Of a stretch of DNA of 64,000 nt, positions 1-8,086 are shown piece after piece. A program made the position numbers and the translations under genes. Below the pieces are notes generated by a model. The model ran no database searches. It saw nothing but the letters and a program-made list of their open reading frames with translations, and was not told where the DNA came from. Each line of letters opens with the position of its first letter. Position 1 is the stretch's first letter. Where the stretch lies: positions 77,766 to 141,765 of the forward strand of contig DFWZ01000056.1 in the NCBI GenBank assembly GCA_002381565.1. Reading direction: 5' to 3'. Source of the DNA: Gallionella sp. UBA4121. Lineage in GTDB: Bacteria > Pseudomonadota > Gammaproteobacteria > Burkholderiales > Gallionellaceae.

Positions 1-432
1 TACATCGGTTCCAATACGTCTGACTTGAAGGTTCTGGAAATCGGTTCGGATAACGATACCTACCTAAAAATAAATTTTCAAAATAAAGGCGCTATTTGTA
101 TTGACCGTGCAGCACCTGAAATCCAGACAAAAATCACGCGAATGTATCAAGACAGTAAGACTTTAGACCCTATATCACAGGAGCTTAATGAAAAATTTGA
201 TTTTATCCTGATTGATGGGGGGCATGATTTCGAAACAATTAAATGTGACACTAAAAATGCTTTAAAAATGATACGTCCTAACGGAATTATCGCCTGGCAC
301 GATTTTGAATCAAAAATCCATAGCGATGTGACTGAATTCCTTATCGAATATAGCAAGAACAATCGAATTTATCACGTAGCTAACTCAATGCTAGCTTTTC
401 AATTAATAGGAAACTATTCAGATGAGTTTTAA
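1..432 (+). CDS. Class I SAM-dependent methyltransferase, 5' end outside window
   Basis: The reading frame is open from the first base, so the gene begins upstream; the internal TTG at 25 is not a convincing start. The visible part starts YIGSNTSDLKVLEIGSDNDT, a glycine-rich SAM-binding loop (motif I). The acidic motif FDFILIDGGHDFETI follows, and the end reads PNGIIAWHDFE, as in the Methyltransf_24 group that modifies sugars or small molecules. The last 11 bases overlap the start of the desaturase gene, which implies co-translation. The region is AT-rich compared with the flagellar genes, in keeping with an acquired surface-glycan or lipid cluster. The substrate cannot be read from sequence. 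Confidence 0.75.
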   Translation, partial: YIGSNTSDLKVLEIGSDNDTYLKINFQNKGAICIDRAAPEIQTKITRMYQDSKTLDPISQELNEKFDFILIDGGHDFETIKCDTKNALKMIRPNGIIAWHDFESKIHSDVTEFLIEYSKNNRIYHVANSMLAFQLIGNYSDEF

Positions 433-1366
433 TCCCCCGATCACTTGGTATCGCTCCGAAATCTCTAAAAGCGATCTCTCCAAATTAACGAAACGTGATA
501 GTTTGCGTGGAATGGCATCGTTGCTAGTGCATTTTGGACTACTAGTAATTACCGGAGTAACCGCTACTTTTTGTGCGCTAGCGCATTACTGGTTGTCATT
601 TGTTATTTTATTAATCGTGCACGGCACTTTTTATTCTTTTTTGGGATATGCAGGTTTAGGACACGAGTTAGTTCATCGAACAGTATTTGTTAGCAGGAAT
701 GCTAATGACTTACTTTTTTCAGTTATATCGTTTCTCACGTGGAATAATAAATATTACTTCCGAAAAAGTCATGCCTGCCACCATCAATTTACTATTCATG
801 ATGATAAAGATTATGAGGTAAAGTTACCGCAGAAATCGGTATTGAAGCAGTGGATGTTCCTTGTTTTTTTCGATTTTGCATTATTTAAACGTGCCCTAAA
901 AATTCATATAGAAAACTCTTTCGGTATAATTAAAGGTAGCTTCGGGCAAAGACTATTCCCAAAAAACTCCGCCAACTACAAAATGCTAATTGCTTGGGCC
1001 AGAATTCTGTTAATTGGCCATGTCGCGCTTGCAACGATATTTTTTCTTTCTGGATTGTGGCCTTTAATTTTCATCATTACTCTGGCTCCATTTTTTGGTA
1101 CGTTTTTAAATAGAGTCCTGGCACAAGGACAGCACTATGGTATGGCGCCTAATTCTAGTGATTTTCGTGACGCATGCCGCACTGTGTTACTTCACCCATT
1201 TTTGGCTTCTCTCTACTGGCAAATGAATTATCACACTGAACATCATATGTATCCAGCAGTACCTTTTTTTCAACTTCGAAAATTACGAGACATTATTTCA
1301 TCAGATCTACCAGAACCAACCTCAGGACTGACAGCGTTATTGAAAGTCATGCGGCAAAAGGCATAG
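422..1366 (+). CDS. Membrane fatty acid desaturase / hydroxylase family
   Basis: A 314-residue integral membrane di-iron protein. The three histidine boxes of the family are present: HELVH (81-85), HACHH (117-121) and HTEHH (271-275), with hydrophobic stretches around 33-80 and 190-225 for the membrane hairpins. Such enzymes insert a double bond or hydroxyl into an acyl chain (CoA-, ACP- or lipid-bound). The ATG lies inside the end of the preceding methyltransferase gene, so the two are probably translationally coupled. With an ACP and other methyltransferases downstream, an acyl modification of a surface lipid or glycan is plausible, but that is inference. A carotenoid or alkane-type hydroxylase is an alternative within the same superfamily. 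Confidence 0.82.
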   Translation: MSFNPPITWYRSEISKSDLSKLTKRDSLRGMASLLVHFGLLVITGVTATFCALAHYWLSFVILLIVHGTFYSFLGYAGLGHELVHRTVFVSRNANDLLFSVISFLTWNNKYYFRKSHACHHQFTIHDDKDYEVKLPQKSVLKQWMFLVFFDFALFKRALKIHIENSFGIIKGSFGQRLFPKNSANYKMLIAWARILLIGHVALATIFFLSGLWPLIFIITLAPFFGTFLNRVLAQGQHYGMAPNSSDFRDACRTVLLHPFLASLYWQMNYHTEHHMYPAVPFFQLRKLRDIISSDLPEPTSGLTALLKVMRQKA

Positions 1367-1666
1367 CGAGTGAATATATTAAAAAATCTTGCAAAACCCT
1401 GCATGTGAACGGCATTAACTGGTAATTTTGGTGTCAGAAGTGGATGTCCATTGCTGGCAAGATAAAGGCTCATTTGTATTCCTTTGACTTGGCTGTTTTA
1501 GTGGGGAGATATTAACGCAGCTCGCCACCTAAATTCACTTATAAAACTTGCACTTCAGAGTTGAATCCTCCTCGTAAGTACTGAGCCTCATTTAGCATTT
1601 ACGATTTAGCGAATTCTTTGAGTTTTAAAACTGACAAAGTCTATATTTATCGACGGTCACTTAATC
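1367..1666 (+). other. 300-base intergenic stretch, no gene seen
   Basis: AT-rich region between the desaturase and the oxidoreductase. A short minus-strand open frame overlaps it but starts in the middle of the desaturase and has no recognisable family. The only feature I can support is a promoter-like pair of hexamers close to the downstream gene. Confidence 0.4.
1618..1647 (+). promoter_or_regulatory. Candidate sigma-70 promoter for the oxidoreductase gene
   Basis: TTGAGT (1618-1623) and TATATT (1642-1647) are separated by 18 bases, and the ATG follows 19 bases after the -10 hexamer. Both hexamers are near consensus. The position after a 300-base gap suggests a new transcription unit. Found by eye only. 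Confidence 0.4.
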
Positions 1667-2836
1667 ATGCCAATTAAAATCACCCCACTTTGTACAGAAC
1701 CACTGAAACTGGGATTTATCGGAGGTTCAGTCAATTCTGCAGCGGGCTACTTGCACTTCGTTTCCAGCACGATGGATAAACAATGGCAACTGGTTGCCGG
1801 ATGCTTCAGTAAGAATTCAGACTTGAATCATGAAACATCCGAGACTTATGGCATCAGGCCTGCGCGTTTATACGATAACTGGCAGGAGATGTTGGACAAG
1901 GAAAATGGGCAGCTGGACGCCATTGTTATTCTCACTCCCACGCCCGCGCATTTTGAAAGCGTAATGGCGTGCATGCGCGTCGGCATCCCTGTTATCTGCG
2001 AGAAATCCATGGCCATTAATAGCGCCCAGGCTCAGATCATCCTTAACCTGCGTAATGAATTAAAAGCTTTTCTGGCCGTCACTTACAACTATTCCGGCTA
2101 TCCGATGCTGCGCGAGCTGGCTAAAAGAATATCAGACGGAAAACTGGGCAAAATTCTGCATTTTCAGGCAGAGATGCCACAGGAAGGTTTTATTCGTGTG
2201 GATGTTCATGGCAACAAGCCTGTGCCGCAAGCATGGCGGCTTGCTGACGGCGACATCCCGACCTTGCACCTGGATCTTGCAGTACACTTGCACCAGATCA
2301 TTCATTACCTGACAGGAGAAAAACCCGTCGAGCTGGTCTCGGATCAAAATCACTATGGCTGGTTTTCCGGCATAGTGGATAACGCCAGTTGCCTGTGCCG
2401 CTATACAGGCGATGTACAAGGTCAATTATGGTTCAGTAAATCAGCGCTGGGCCACAGAAATGGACTGAAAATCCGTATCTATGGGGATATTGGATCAGCC
2501 GAATGGTACCAGGCCAATCCGGAGGAGCTGATGCTTTCTTACACGGATGGTCGCCGCGAAATTCTTGATCGCGCAGCAGCCGTAGAAATAACCAATCAGC
2601 ATCGATATAACCGCTTTAAGGCAGGACACCCCGCCGGATTTGTGGAAGCATTCGCCAATCTTTACTGCGACATTGCAGACTGCCTGCACCAATATAAGCG
2701 TACTGGTGAATGGCAATCGACAGAAGTGTTCAGTGCAGAGCTGGCACTGGAAGGCATGCATTTTTTAGAAGCCATGGTGTTATCGGCCAAAACCAGAAGC
2801 TGGCAGGTTATTAGCGACTCAATGCAAAGTAAATAA
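1667..2836 (+). CDS. Gfo/Idh/MocA family NAD(P)-dependent oxidoreductase
   Basis: A 389-residue protein. The Rossmann start reads KLGFIGGSVNSAAGYLHF at about residue 11. The family hallmark EKSMAIN (cofactor and substrate contact, equivalent to the EKP motif) is near residue 110. A C-terminal alpha/beta domain follows with a DGDIPTLHLDLAVHLHQII segment typical of the substrate side. These enzymes oxidise or reduce sugars, inositols or related cyclic substrates using NAD(P). It sits alone between two gaps and has a promoter-like sequence upstream. Its neighbours (methyltransferases, ACP, desaturase) suggest a sugar or glycolipid pathway, but the substrate is unknown. Confidence 0.82.
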   Translation: MPIKITPLCTEPLKLGFIGGSVNSAAGYLHFVSSTMDKQWQLVAGCFSKNSDLNHETSETYGIRPARLYDNWQEMLDKENGQLDAIVILTPTPAHFESVMACMRVGIPVICEKSMAINSAQAQIILNLRNELKAFLAVTYNYSGYPMLRELAKRISDGKLGKILHFQAEMPQEGFIRVDVHGNKPVPQAWRLADGDIPTLHLDLAVHLHQIIHYLTGEKPVELVSDQNHYGWFSGIVDNASCLCRYTGDVQGQLWFSKSALGHRNGLKIRIYGDIGSAEWYQANPEELMLSYTDGRREILDRAAAVEITNQHRYNRFKAGHPAGFVEAFANLYCDIADCLHQYKRTGEWQSTEVFSAELALEGMHFLEAMVLSAKTRSWQVISDSMQSK

Positions 2837-2904
2837 ATAGCACATCTCAGAGACTGATTTTAAGACTTCCGAGATTAAATTAACATTTCTATAAGGCATA
2901 CGAT

Positions 2905-3165
2905 ATGCAAAACAGTATCCGATCATTTGTGGTTGAATTACTCGAAAAAAAATCCAGCTTGCCAAAGGACTTTAACGACACAAGCGACTTCATCCAGACC
3001 GGTATTGTGGATTCGATGGGCATTATCAAATTCATACTGGAGCTTGAATCCAGATTCGATATCGAAATTACTGAAACTGATATTGAGTCTGATGAATTCC
3101 GCACAGTGCAAGGCATAGTCGCCATGATCAGCCGAAAAGTTAATTCCGTCGAAGATTCAAAATAA
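2905..3165 (+). CDS. Acyl carrier protein (stand-alone)
   Basis: An 86-residue acidic four-helix carrier. The phosphopantetheine attachment motif is GIVDSMGIIKFILELE, with the Ser at about residue 36. Helix III follows as FDIEITETDIESDEFRTVQGIVAMI. The DSMG form, rather than DSLD, indicates a specialised carrier and not the housekeeping AcpP, which normally sits in a fab operon. AAGG precedes the ATG by about 9 bases. It must be charged by a phosphopantetheinyl transferase encoded elsewhere. No ketosynthase or adenylation enzyme is nearby in the window, so the acyl or aminoacyl cargo is unknown. Confidence 0.85.
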   Translation: MQNSIRSFVVELLEKKSSLPKDFNDTSDFIQTGIVDSMGIIKFILELESRFDIEITETDIESDEFRTVQGIVAMISRKVNSVEDSK

Positions 3166-3330
3166 TGGATGCTTGGGTTCATGCTCAGGTCGCACCGGAT
3201 ATCTGCCTGAATTTTCTCTCATACTTTATGCATGAAGGATAGGCGGCGTTGTGCATGAATACCTGATCAAACTGCATCCCGAATAGCGCCCCCATTCACC
3301 TGCTAATATCCAGCCCAAGGAAACGCCCTC

Positions 3331-4428
3331 ATGGTCAACACCAAACTACTTATTTTTCCTCTGGATCTGGATGCCGCCGATCCCGTCATACTGGTTGCCA
3401 ACGCACTGGGAATTGAAACCATCGGAGCCAGCTCCGCCATGTCCAGCCCGGGGAACAGGACAGTGAACCACTTCATCCACCTGCCTTTCATTACAGCCCC
3501 CGGATTCGATCAGGCTCTTCTGGAAGCCGTCGGCCGGCATGGCATTACCACCATCTTTTCCCCCCATCAGGTTGTCTGGCGGCATCTAAACACACTCCTG
3601 AACTCGATGCCGGACAACTCCCGCTTCGAGCTATGCAAGCCGGATCCGCTGACATCCAACTGGCAGCTATTTTCTCGTCATGAGGATTGGGCAGCTATGA
3701 CCCAACTCAGCGCGACACCAGCATGGATAGACGGGATGGCAACTCGCCCGCCGCTGAGCCGCGCCTGCTATGCAGCACTCCGCCGCCAGTTTCTGAATAC
3801 ACCAGGCGATAGTGACGAAGAGAAACTACATGCCTTGTGCGATATTATGCGCATACTGCCACCAGGTGACCTGCTTGAAGTCGGTTGCCTGTATGGCCGA
3901 TCCGCTCTTGCGCTGGGCTATCTGGCCAGCCGCCACCGGCTCGGCAGCATTATCTGCGTCGACCCGTGGAATACGGCGGAGCTGACTGATCAAGGTACGC
4001 AGCTAGCTTCACTCGACGTTGAACGTGGTCATGTTAACTGCGAACAAGTTTTCCGCATCTTCCTGTCAACTGCCGCCACGCTCGACAACATCGGCTATAT
4101 CCGTAAAACCTCGGTAGCGGCACAACCCATATATGAAACCGCCCGCAGGAACGGTCGGCTAGACAGCCCGGAACTGGGCAGCATTGCCATGGCACCGCAC
4201 CTAAGCCTGCTGCATATAGATGGCAACCACCGCTATGATCATGTGCAGAAAGACATTGAAACCTGGAGCCCCTATCTGGTTTCTGGTGGCTGGTTGTTGC
4301 TGGATGATTACGTATGGGCCTTCGGTGATGGCCCCAAACGCGCTGGTGATGAACTGCTCGACGGCCCGTTGTATGATAAAGCCTTTGTCAGCGGTGATAC
4401 GCTTTTTCTGCGCCGCAGTTCCACATAA
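3331..4428 (+). CDS. Two-part protein with C-terminal class I methyltransferase domain
   Basis: A 365-residue protein. The C-terminal half is a Methyltransf_24-type domain. Motif I is GDLLEVGCLYGRSALALGYLA (about 184-204), IICVDPW is the acidic strand, and LSLLHIDGNHRYDHVQKDIETWSPYLVSGGWLLLDDY gives the characteristic metal/SAM-side motifs. The first 180 residues (VNTKLLIFPLDLDAADPVILVANALGIET) resemble a pre-ATP-grasp or Rossmann-like nucleotide fold, but I do not recognise a catalytic motif. It precedes the FkbM-type gene by 42 bases, probably in one transcript. Modification of a surface sugar is likely; the substrate is unknown. Confidence 0.65.
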   Translation: MVNTKLLIFPLDLDAADPVILVANALGIETIGASSAMSSPGNRTVNHFIHLPFITAPGFDQALLEAVGRHGITTIFSPHQVVWRHLNTLLNSMPDNSRFELCKPDPLTSNWQLFSRHEDWAAMTQLSATPAWIDGMATRPPLSRACYAALRRQFLNTPGDSDEEKLHALCDIMRILPPGDLLEVGCLYGRSALALGYLASRHRLGSIICVDPWNTAELTDQGTQLASLDVERGHVNCEQVFRIFLSTAATLDNIGYIRKTSVAAQPIYETARRNGRLDSPELGSIAMAPHLSLLHIDGNHRYDHVQKDIETWSPYLVSGGWLLLDDYVWAFGDGPKRAGDELLDGPLYDKAFVSGDTLFLRRSST

Positions 4429-4470
4429 ACACCACCCCGTTTTACTGCGAAATTTCAGGACTCATCACCC

Positions 4471-5547
4471 ATGCCAAGAACAATCAAGACAATGACACCC
4501 GATTCAGCCACTGAATTTTTTCAACGTTTCATGGGGGTTGAAAAAGTTAAACGTTACGTTTTCGGCATCAACGAATATGCAGAAAGTGTAGCTAAAATTG
4601 TCGATATTGACGGTTTTATTGACGACTACACCCAAGCCACCACCTGGTTGGGAAAGCCTGTGTACAAGCTCGCGACCATCGAACCGGACAGCCTTGTCAT
4701 CTCCTGCGTCACAGCCAGTTTTCCGGTTTCAGCGTTATGCAATCTTGACAAGGCAGGCATACAACAAGTAGCCGACTATTTCTCGATTGCCGAGGCCAGC
4801 AACGGTCGACTGCCCCAAGTTCACGCGATTGTTGAAACACGCAACGATTACCTGCACCATGCAGCCGAATATGCCTGGATACGCCAACGCCTCTGCGACG
4901 AGACTTCCAGAGATATTTTCGATCGTCTCATGGATTTTCGACTGAACGCCAATCTGCAAGCGATGACCGTGTTTGATTACGCAGCCGACAGGCAGTATTT
5001 CGAACCTTTTCTTGATCTTCACCCGGGCGAGGTATTTGTTGATGGTGGCGGCTTTGACGGATACACATCCAGAGAGTTCGCCATCCGCTGTCCGGACTAT
5101 CGTGCCATCCACCTGTTTGAACCGTCAGATAAGATGCTGCCCGTGGCTAAAATGCGACTAGCCGATCTTGCCCGCATTACCTTTCATCCGCTCGGTCTCT
5201 ATGACCGTTCCACCACGCTGAATTTCGATTCAGACGGCGGATCAGCCAGCCGAATCACCGAAAATGGAACTCAAACTATCAGGGTAGCCCGTCTGGATGA
5301 CACGGTGGCCGATGCTGTCAGTTTCATCAAACTGGATCTTGAAGGCGCCGAGCTGCAGGCCCTGCAAGGCGCCAAAAAACATATTCTTACCGGTCACCCC
5401 AAACTCGCTGTGGCGGTTTACCATCAGCCTGCAGATTTCTGGCAAGTTCCGAAATACATATTGGGTCTGCGAGATGATTACAAACTCTACCTACGTCACT
5501 ACACTGAAGGCTGGACAGAAACTGTGATGTTCTTTATTCCCACTTAA
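4471..5547 (+). CDS. FkbM family methyltransferase
   Basis: A 358-residue protein. The N-terminal 130 residues form a Rossmann-like module (VFGINEYAESVAKIVDIDGFIDDYTQATTWLGKPV) common in sugar-modifying enzymes and proposed in others to sense or bind nucleotide sugars. The C-terminal FkbM domain has GEVFVDGGGFDGYTSREFA as SAM motif I (about 187-205), HLFEPSD as the acidic strand end, and SFIKLDLEGAELQALQGAK, the family signature. Family members O-methylate polyketides, sugars or glycolipids. It is the last gene of the plus-strand modification cluster and is followed by an interspersed repeat. Confidence 0.78.
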   Translation: MPRTIKTMTPDSATEFFQRFMGVEKVKRYVFGINEYAESVAKIVDIDGFIDDYTQATTWLGKPVYKLATIEPDSLVISCVTASFPVSALCNLDKAGIQQVADYFSIAEASNGRLPQVHAIVETRNDYLHHAAEYAWIRQRLCDETSRDIFDRLMDFRLNANLQAMTVFDYAADRQYFEPFLDLHPGEVFVDGGGFDGYTSREFAIRCPDYRAIHLFEPSDKMLPVAKMRLADLARITFHPLGLYDRSTTLNFDSDGGSASRITENGTQTIRVARLDDTVADAVSFIKLDLEGAELQALQGAKKHILTGHPKLAVAVYHQPADFWQVPKYILGLRDDYKLYLRHYTEGWTETVMFFIPT

Positions 5548-5663
5548 TGGTGCGTAATGCCAACTTCCCGCGCAGCAGCGCCCAAGACCATGCAATCGCA
5601 AAATGACGTAAGGTTACTGACTCAGTGCATTTAACGTGAAACTCGCGTAGCGTTACGTTTATC

Positions 5664-5763
5664 TCCTCGCCCTTCGGGAGAGGATTTGGGGGAGGGGGAG
5701 CGAAGCGAGGGTTCCGGTCATGGCGAATTTCATCATTTGGGCGGTCTCTTCCATGCCCGTTAG
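5664..5763. repeat. Composite interspersed repeat, copy A
   Basis: A hairpin (CCTCGCCC-TTC-GGGAGAGG, one mismatch) is followed by a G-rich run. Then comes CATGGCGAATTTC at about 5720 and finally CCATGCCCGTTAG (5751-5763). The same order of blocks occurs near 53647-53739, and the terminal block alone occurs at 8250-8263. It lies between the FkbM gene and a broken radical-SAM gene. In this copy the left arm is degenerate (GGTCATGGC instead of GGGCATGGC). Confidence 0.65.
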
Positions 5764-5779
5764 ATGAAATTTATATGTT

Positions 5780-6020
5780 TCACATCTTGTTAACCAGCCT
5801 ATCCAGATAGCGATTGACCTCATCCATGCGGCAGTTGAGGCGGCATTCGTGTATATCGAGCTCTTCGCGTACATAACGAAAATTCTTGCGACGTAACTCA
5901 CCTTCCAAAATATCGCTAAACGACAATTCATTGATATTGCCATAGTCAAAACGAGAATCAAACAGATAGGCACTGTTTGACAGACAGGCCGCTTCTGATC
6001 TGCCCCTATCGAACATAAGG
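5780..6020 (-). pseudogene. C-terminal remnant of a radical SAM/SPASM protein
   Basis: The minus-strand frame reads AACLSNSAYLFD, then FDYGNINELSFSDILEGELRR, then the cysteine-rich end ELDIHECRLNCRMDEVNRYL. This is the typical terminus of SPASM-domain radical SAM enzymes, where a 'C-x3-C-R-x-D-x-x-N' segment ligates an auxiliary iron-sulfur cluster. The catalytic radical SAM core (CxxxCxxC) is absent. Upstream sequence runs straight into the end of another gene, so only the tail survives. Related enzymes occur in some surface-glycan and peptide-modification clusters. The remnant implies deletion or rearrangement at this spot. Confidence 0.6.
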
Positions 6021-6842
6021 TTATGCATTAGCTTGTTCAATGAAAAGCTCTTTGTTCCTACCGATACTTCCTTGACTCCCAAGCTCAATGTGATCAGAGA
6101 ATTTGCCACTACCGATTAACCAAAATAGCTTATCTACGTTGTAGGATGATATACCTTTTTCATCGGCCATCTGGACGATTATTTTCTGAATTTCGTAAGG
6201 ACTCGCGCCTTGATCGCATAAACCAAGCCCCTCAAAAATTTCAATAATATGCACGTCGGGTTTGCCATAATTTACAAACCCGAGTTCCTTTAGAAAGTCA
6301 CATGCCAGCGGATAGCCTATGCCGTAGATTTCCTCGGCCAAGATCATTGGCAATGCGGCAATAGACCTCTTGTCTTGGTAAAAATGATTTGCCCAAGCGT
6401 AGAACTCGTCTCCAGAAGAAAACTGCTTGAAGAAACGTGCGGATGATAAAATTGTTTCACAGTACTTTGGCCAAATACTTTTGGGCGTTTTTCGGATTTT
6501 CCCAGATGGCTTTAGCTTTGCTTCAATATCTGAGAGAACTAAATCAGAGTTGATTCCGTAAGCATCAGATACCTTTTGGGGATTGAAGTCGAGGAGAACG
6601 ACCGCAAGTTTTTCAACTCCACCTATTGAGCCACCAATAACACCGGCCTTCATGTTTGCATTTTGTGCAGACACTAACAGACACTGATAAAGCACCTCAA
6701 GTGACACTGGTGATTGGCTTTTATCCGGTAGTGACAAGTAGTGTTCCAGAATAGCCTCAGCGTTTGAGCTTGGTATCCGATCAAGAAGGAATTTTTTTGC
6801 CTTGTCGTAGGCATCACCCAAGCTAGATTTCTTACAGCTCAT
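6021..6842 (-). CDS. Hypothetical protein with helix-hairpin-helix (DNA glycosylase-like) segment
   Basis: A 273-residue protein of no family I can name with certainty. The segment AEEIYGIGYPLACDFLKELGF, followed by NYGKPDVHIIEIF (about 165-200), resembles the helix-hairpin-helix plus Pro/Asp loop of the EndoIII/AlkA (HhH-GPD) superfamily, where the Asp of 'xPDVH' is catalytic. The last third, YNVDKLFWLIGSGKFSDH, looks like the end of the same domain. The four-cysteine iron-sulfur loop of EndoIII is missing. It is AT-rich and lies between a broken radical-SAM gene and transposase debris, so it may be mobile cargo such as a defence or repair protein. The last bases abut the radical-SAM remnant. 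Confidence 0.5.
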   Translation of the reverse strand: MSCKKSSLGDAYDKAKKFLLDRIPSSNAEAILEHYLSLPDKSQSPVSLEVLYQCLLVSAQNANMKAGVIGGSIGGVEKLAVVLLDFNPQKVSDAYGINSDLVLSDIEAKLKPSGKIRKTPKSIWPKYCETILSSARFFKQFSSGDEFYAWANHFYQDKRSIAALPMILAEEIYGIGYPLACDFLKELGFVNYGKPDVHIIEIFEGLGLCDQGASPYEIQKIIVQMADEKGISSYNVDKLFWLIGSGKFSDHIELGSQGSIGRNKELFIEQANA

Positions 6843-6969
6843 ACTATTCCCTTGCTATAAAGTTGACCCTCCGTCAAGACAATAATACGTCGAGTTTAAG
6901 ATAGTCCTGTTTCAGCAGCTGGACGGCGCTACCCCGTTTATTTGTTGCTATTTCTGAAAGCATTTTTGC

Positions 6970-7085
6970 TGTTGTATTGAACTTGTCCACAATTCCGGCT
7001 CCACCACCGCTACCAGTTCGATAGACCTGATGGCGTGTCATAGCCCAGCGATTGGTGCGTTCTTTCCGCATGAGGGCTCAGTACG
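6970..7085 (-). pseudogene. IS3-family transposase remnant (frameshifted C-terminus)
   Basis: One minus-strand frame encodes ERTHQSLGYDTP (7031-7070), the conserved end of IS3-type OrfB integrases. The continuation, HQVYRTGSGGGAGIVDKFN (6976-7033), is in a different frame. Together they rebuild a normal transposase tail with a frameshift near 7031-7037. No upstream catalytic DDE region is recognisable, so this is a decayed fragment that marks a former insertion. Confidence 0.6.
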
Positions 7086-7388
7086 AACGAGATCGAAAAG
7101 TTCAACACCGGCGAACTGCTTATTCCAGGATCATGTGTTAGGTTTTCCGGAGTTTCCCTGAAAAAGTAACATGCCTTCTTGCACCAGAAGATCATGCATT
7201 CAATTGTCGAAATCGTCAAGTGGTGTACCCGCAAGGGGGGGTGGGCCGTGCGGTACCCGCAGCTAAAGCTGCGACCGCTACGCTCAGTGGGGAGTTGGAA
7301 CGGCAATAGCCGGATTGATGTGCGGAATGGTACGCATTGAAAAGGCTGAGCATGAAATGTCGGTATATCATGAGGTTTTCCAAGGGTG

Positions 7389-7457
7389 ACGTAACGTTAT
7401 CGTTACTATCGAAGGAAGGAAGACAAATTAAATGCTATTATAAGCATCTAATAGCGC
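7389..7457 (+). promoter_or_regulatory. Palindromic operator region upstream of the toxin-antitoxin pair
   Basis: Two inverted repeats lie upstream of the antitoxin. GTAACG-TTAT-CGTTAC spans 7391-7406, and GCTATTA (7434-7440) pairs with TAATAGC (7449-7455). The second ends 26 bases before the GTG start. Phd/YefM antitoxins normally repress their own operon by binding such palindromes near the -10 region, so the second repeat is the better operator candidate. Confidence 0.5.
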
Positions 7458-7481
7458 ATCATTTTTTGTTAAGGGGCTTTT

Positions 7482-7727
7482 GTGGATACCATCTACACTA
7501 ATATGACAGTAAGTGTCACCGAACTAAAGCGAAACTTTGCCGGCATTCTCAAGCAGGCTGACGAATGTCCTGTTGCCATTCTTAACCACAACAGGCCGGA
7601 GGCTTACCTATTGCCTGCGGCGCATTACGCACATCTGATGGCTTATTTGGAAGACCTGGAGGATGCAAGGCTTGTTCATGAACGCGCCAACGGCCCATTC
7701 GTCGAGGTGAATCTGGATGAGCTTTAA
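7482..7727 (+). CDS. Phd/YefM-family antitoxin
   Basis: An 81-residue protein with the Phd/YefM N-terminal DNA-binding fold: MTVSVTELKRNFAGILKQADECPVAILNHNRPEAYLLPA, then a C-terminal toxin-wrapping helix rich in acidic residues. The GTG at 7482 is chosen because AAGGGG stands 5 bases upstream; an in-frame ATG at 7503 has no ribosome site. It should neutralise the downstream RelE-like toxin and repress the operon. The end overlaps the toxin start by 11 bases, the usual coupled arrangement. It lies in a debris zone with transposase and ATPase fragments, typical of a mobile or addictive module. Confidence 0.85.
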   Translation: MDTIYTNMTVSVTELKRNFAGILKQADECPVAILNHNRPEAYLLPAAHYAHLMAYLEDLEDARLVHERANGPFVEVNLDEL

Positions 7728-8001
7728 GCTGCGCTTTCACGAACTGGCACTGGCAGAGTGGAAGAAACTGGATAACAGCATACGCGAGCCACTAAAAAAC
7801 AAACTGACGGAACGGCTGAATAACCCGCGTGTTACTGCAGCCGCGCTTATCGGGATGCCAGATTGTTACAAGATCAAGCTGTTGCGTGTCGGATACAGGT
7901 TGGTGTATCGGGTTGAAGATGAAACCATTTTTGTTACCGTGATTGCTATCGGCAAGCGTGAAAAACTGAAGGTTTACGATGCCGCAAAGTCCAGACTTTA
8001 A
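7717..8001 (+). CDS. RelE/ParE-superfamily toxin
   Basis: A 94-residue basic protein: MSFKLRFHELALAEWKKLDNSIREPLKNKLTERL, then the beta-sheet core DCYKIKLLRVGYRLVYRVEDETIFVTVIAIGKREKLKVYDAA. The K-L-R-x-G-x-R-L-V-Y pattern and the K-R-E tail are typical of RelE mRNA interferases that cut mRNA on the ribosome. It overlaps the antitoxin gene by 11 bases, so synthesis is coupled. It is intact in length with no frameshift. A ParE-type gyrase poison is less likely given the conserved basic residues and the partner type. Confidence 0.87.
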   Translation: MSFKLRFHELALAEWKKLDNSIREPLKNKLTERLNNPRVTAAALIGMPDCYKIKLLRVGYRLVYRVEDETIFVTVIAIGKREKLKVYDAAKSRL

Positions 8002-8037
8002 TTCGCCATTCTTTTAGATAAAACAAGTCCATTACGA

Positions 8038-8070
8038 ACGATAATCGTCCACTGTGTGGATGATTATCGT
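8038..8070. repeat. Strong inverted repeat behind the toxin gene
   Basis: ACGATAATC (8038-8046) pairs with GATTATCGT (8062-8070), and inside them TCCAC pairs with GTGGA around a 3-base loop, giving a 15-bp stem with one mismatch. No T-run follows, so it is not a clear intrinsic terminator. It stands 17 bases before the ATG of the truncated ATPase and may be an operator for it. Confidence 0.6.
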
Positions 8071-8086
8071 CCAATACAATCCAAAC

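Noticed and set aside
1270..1473. Short minus-strand open frame overlapping the desaturase end
   Set aside because: No ribosome site, no recognisable family, and it overlaps a clear gene by about 100 bases.
5637..5652. A 16-base exact inverted match, TGAAACTCGCGTAGCG, shared with 38825-38840 beside flgJ
   Set aside because: About one such match is expected by chance in a window of this size when both strands are compared, and the flanks do not align.
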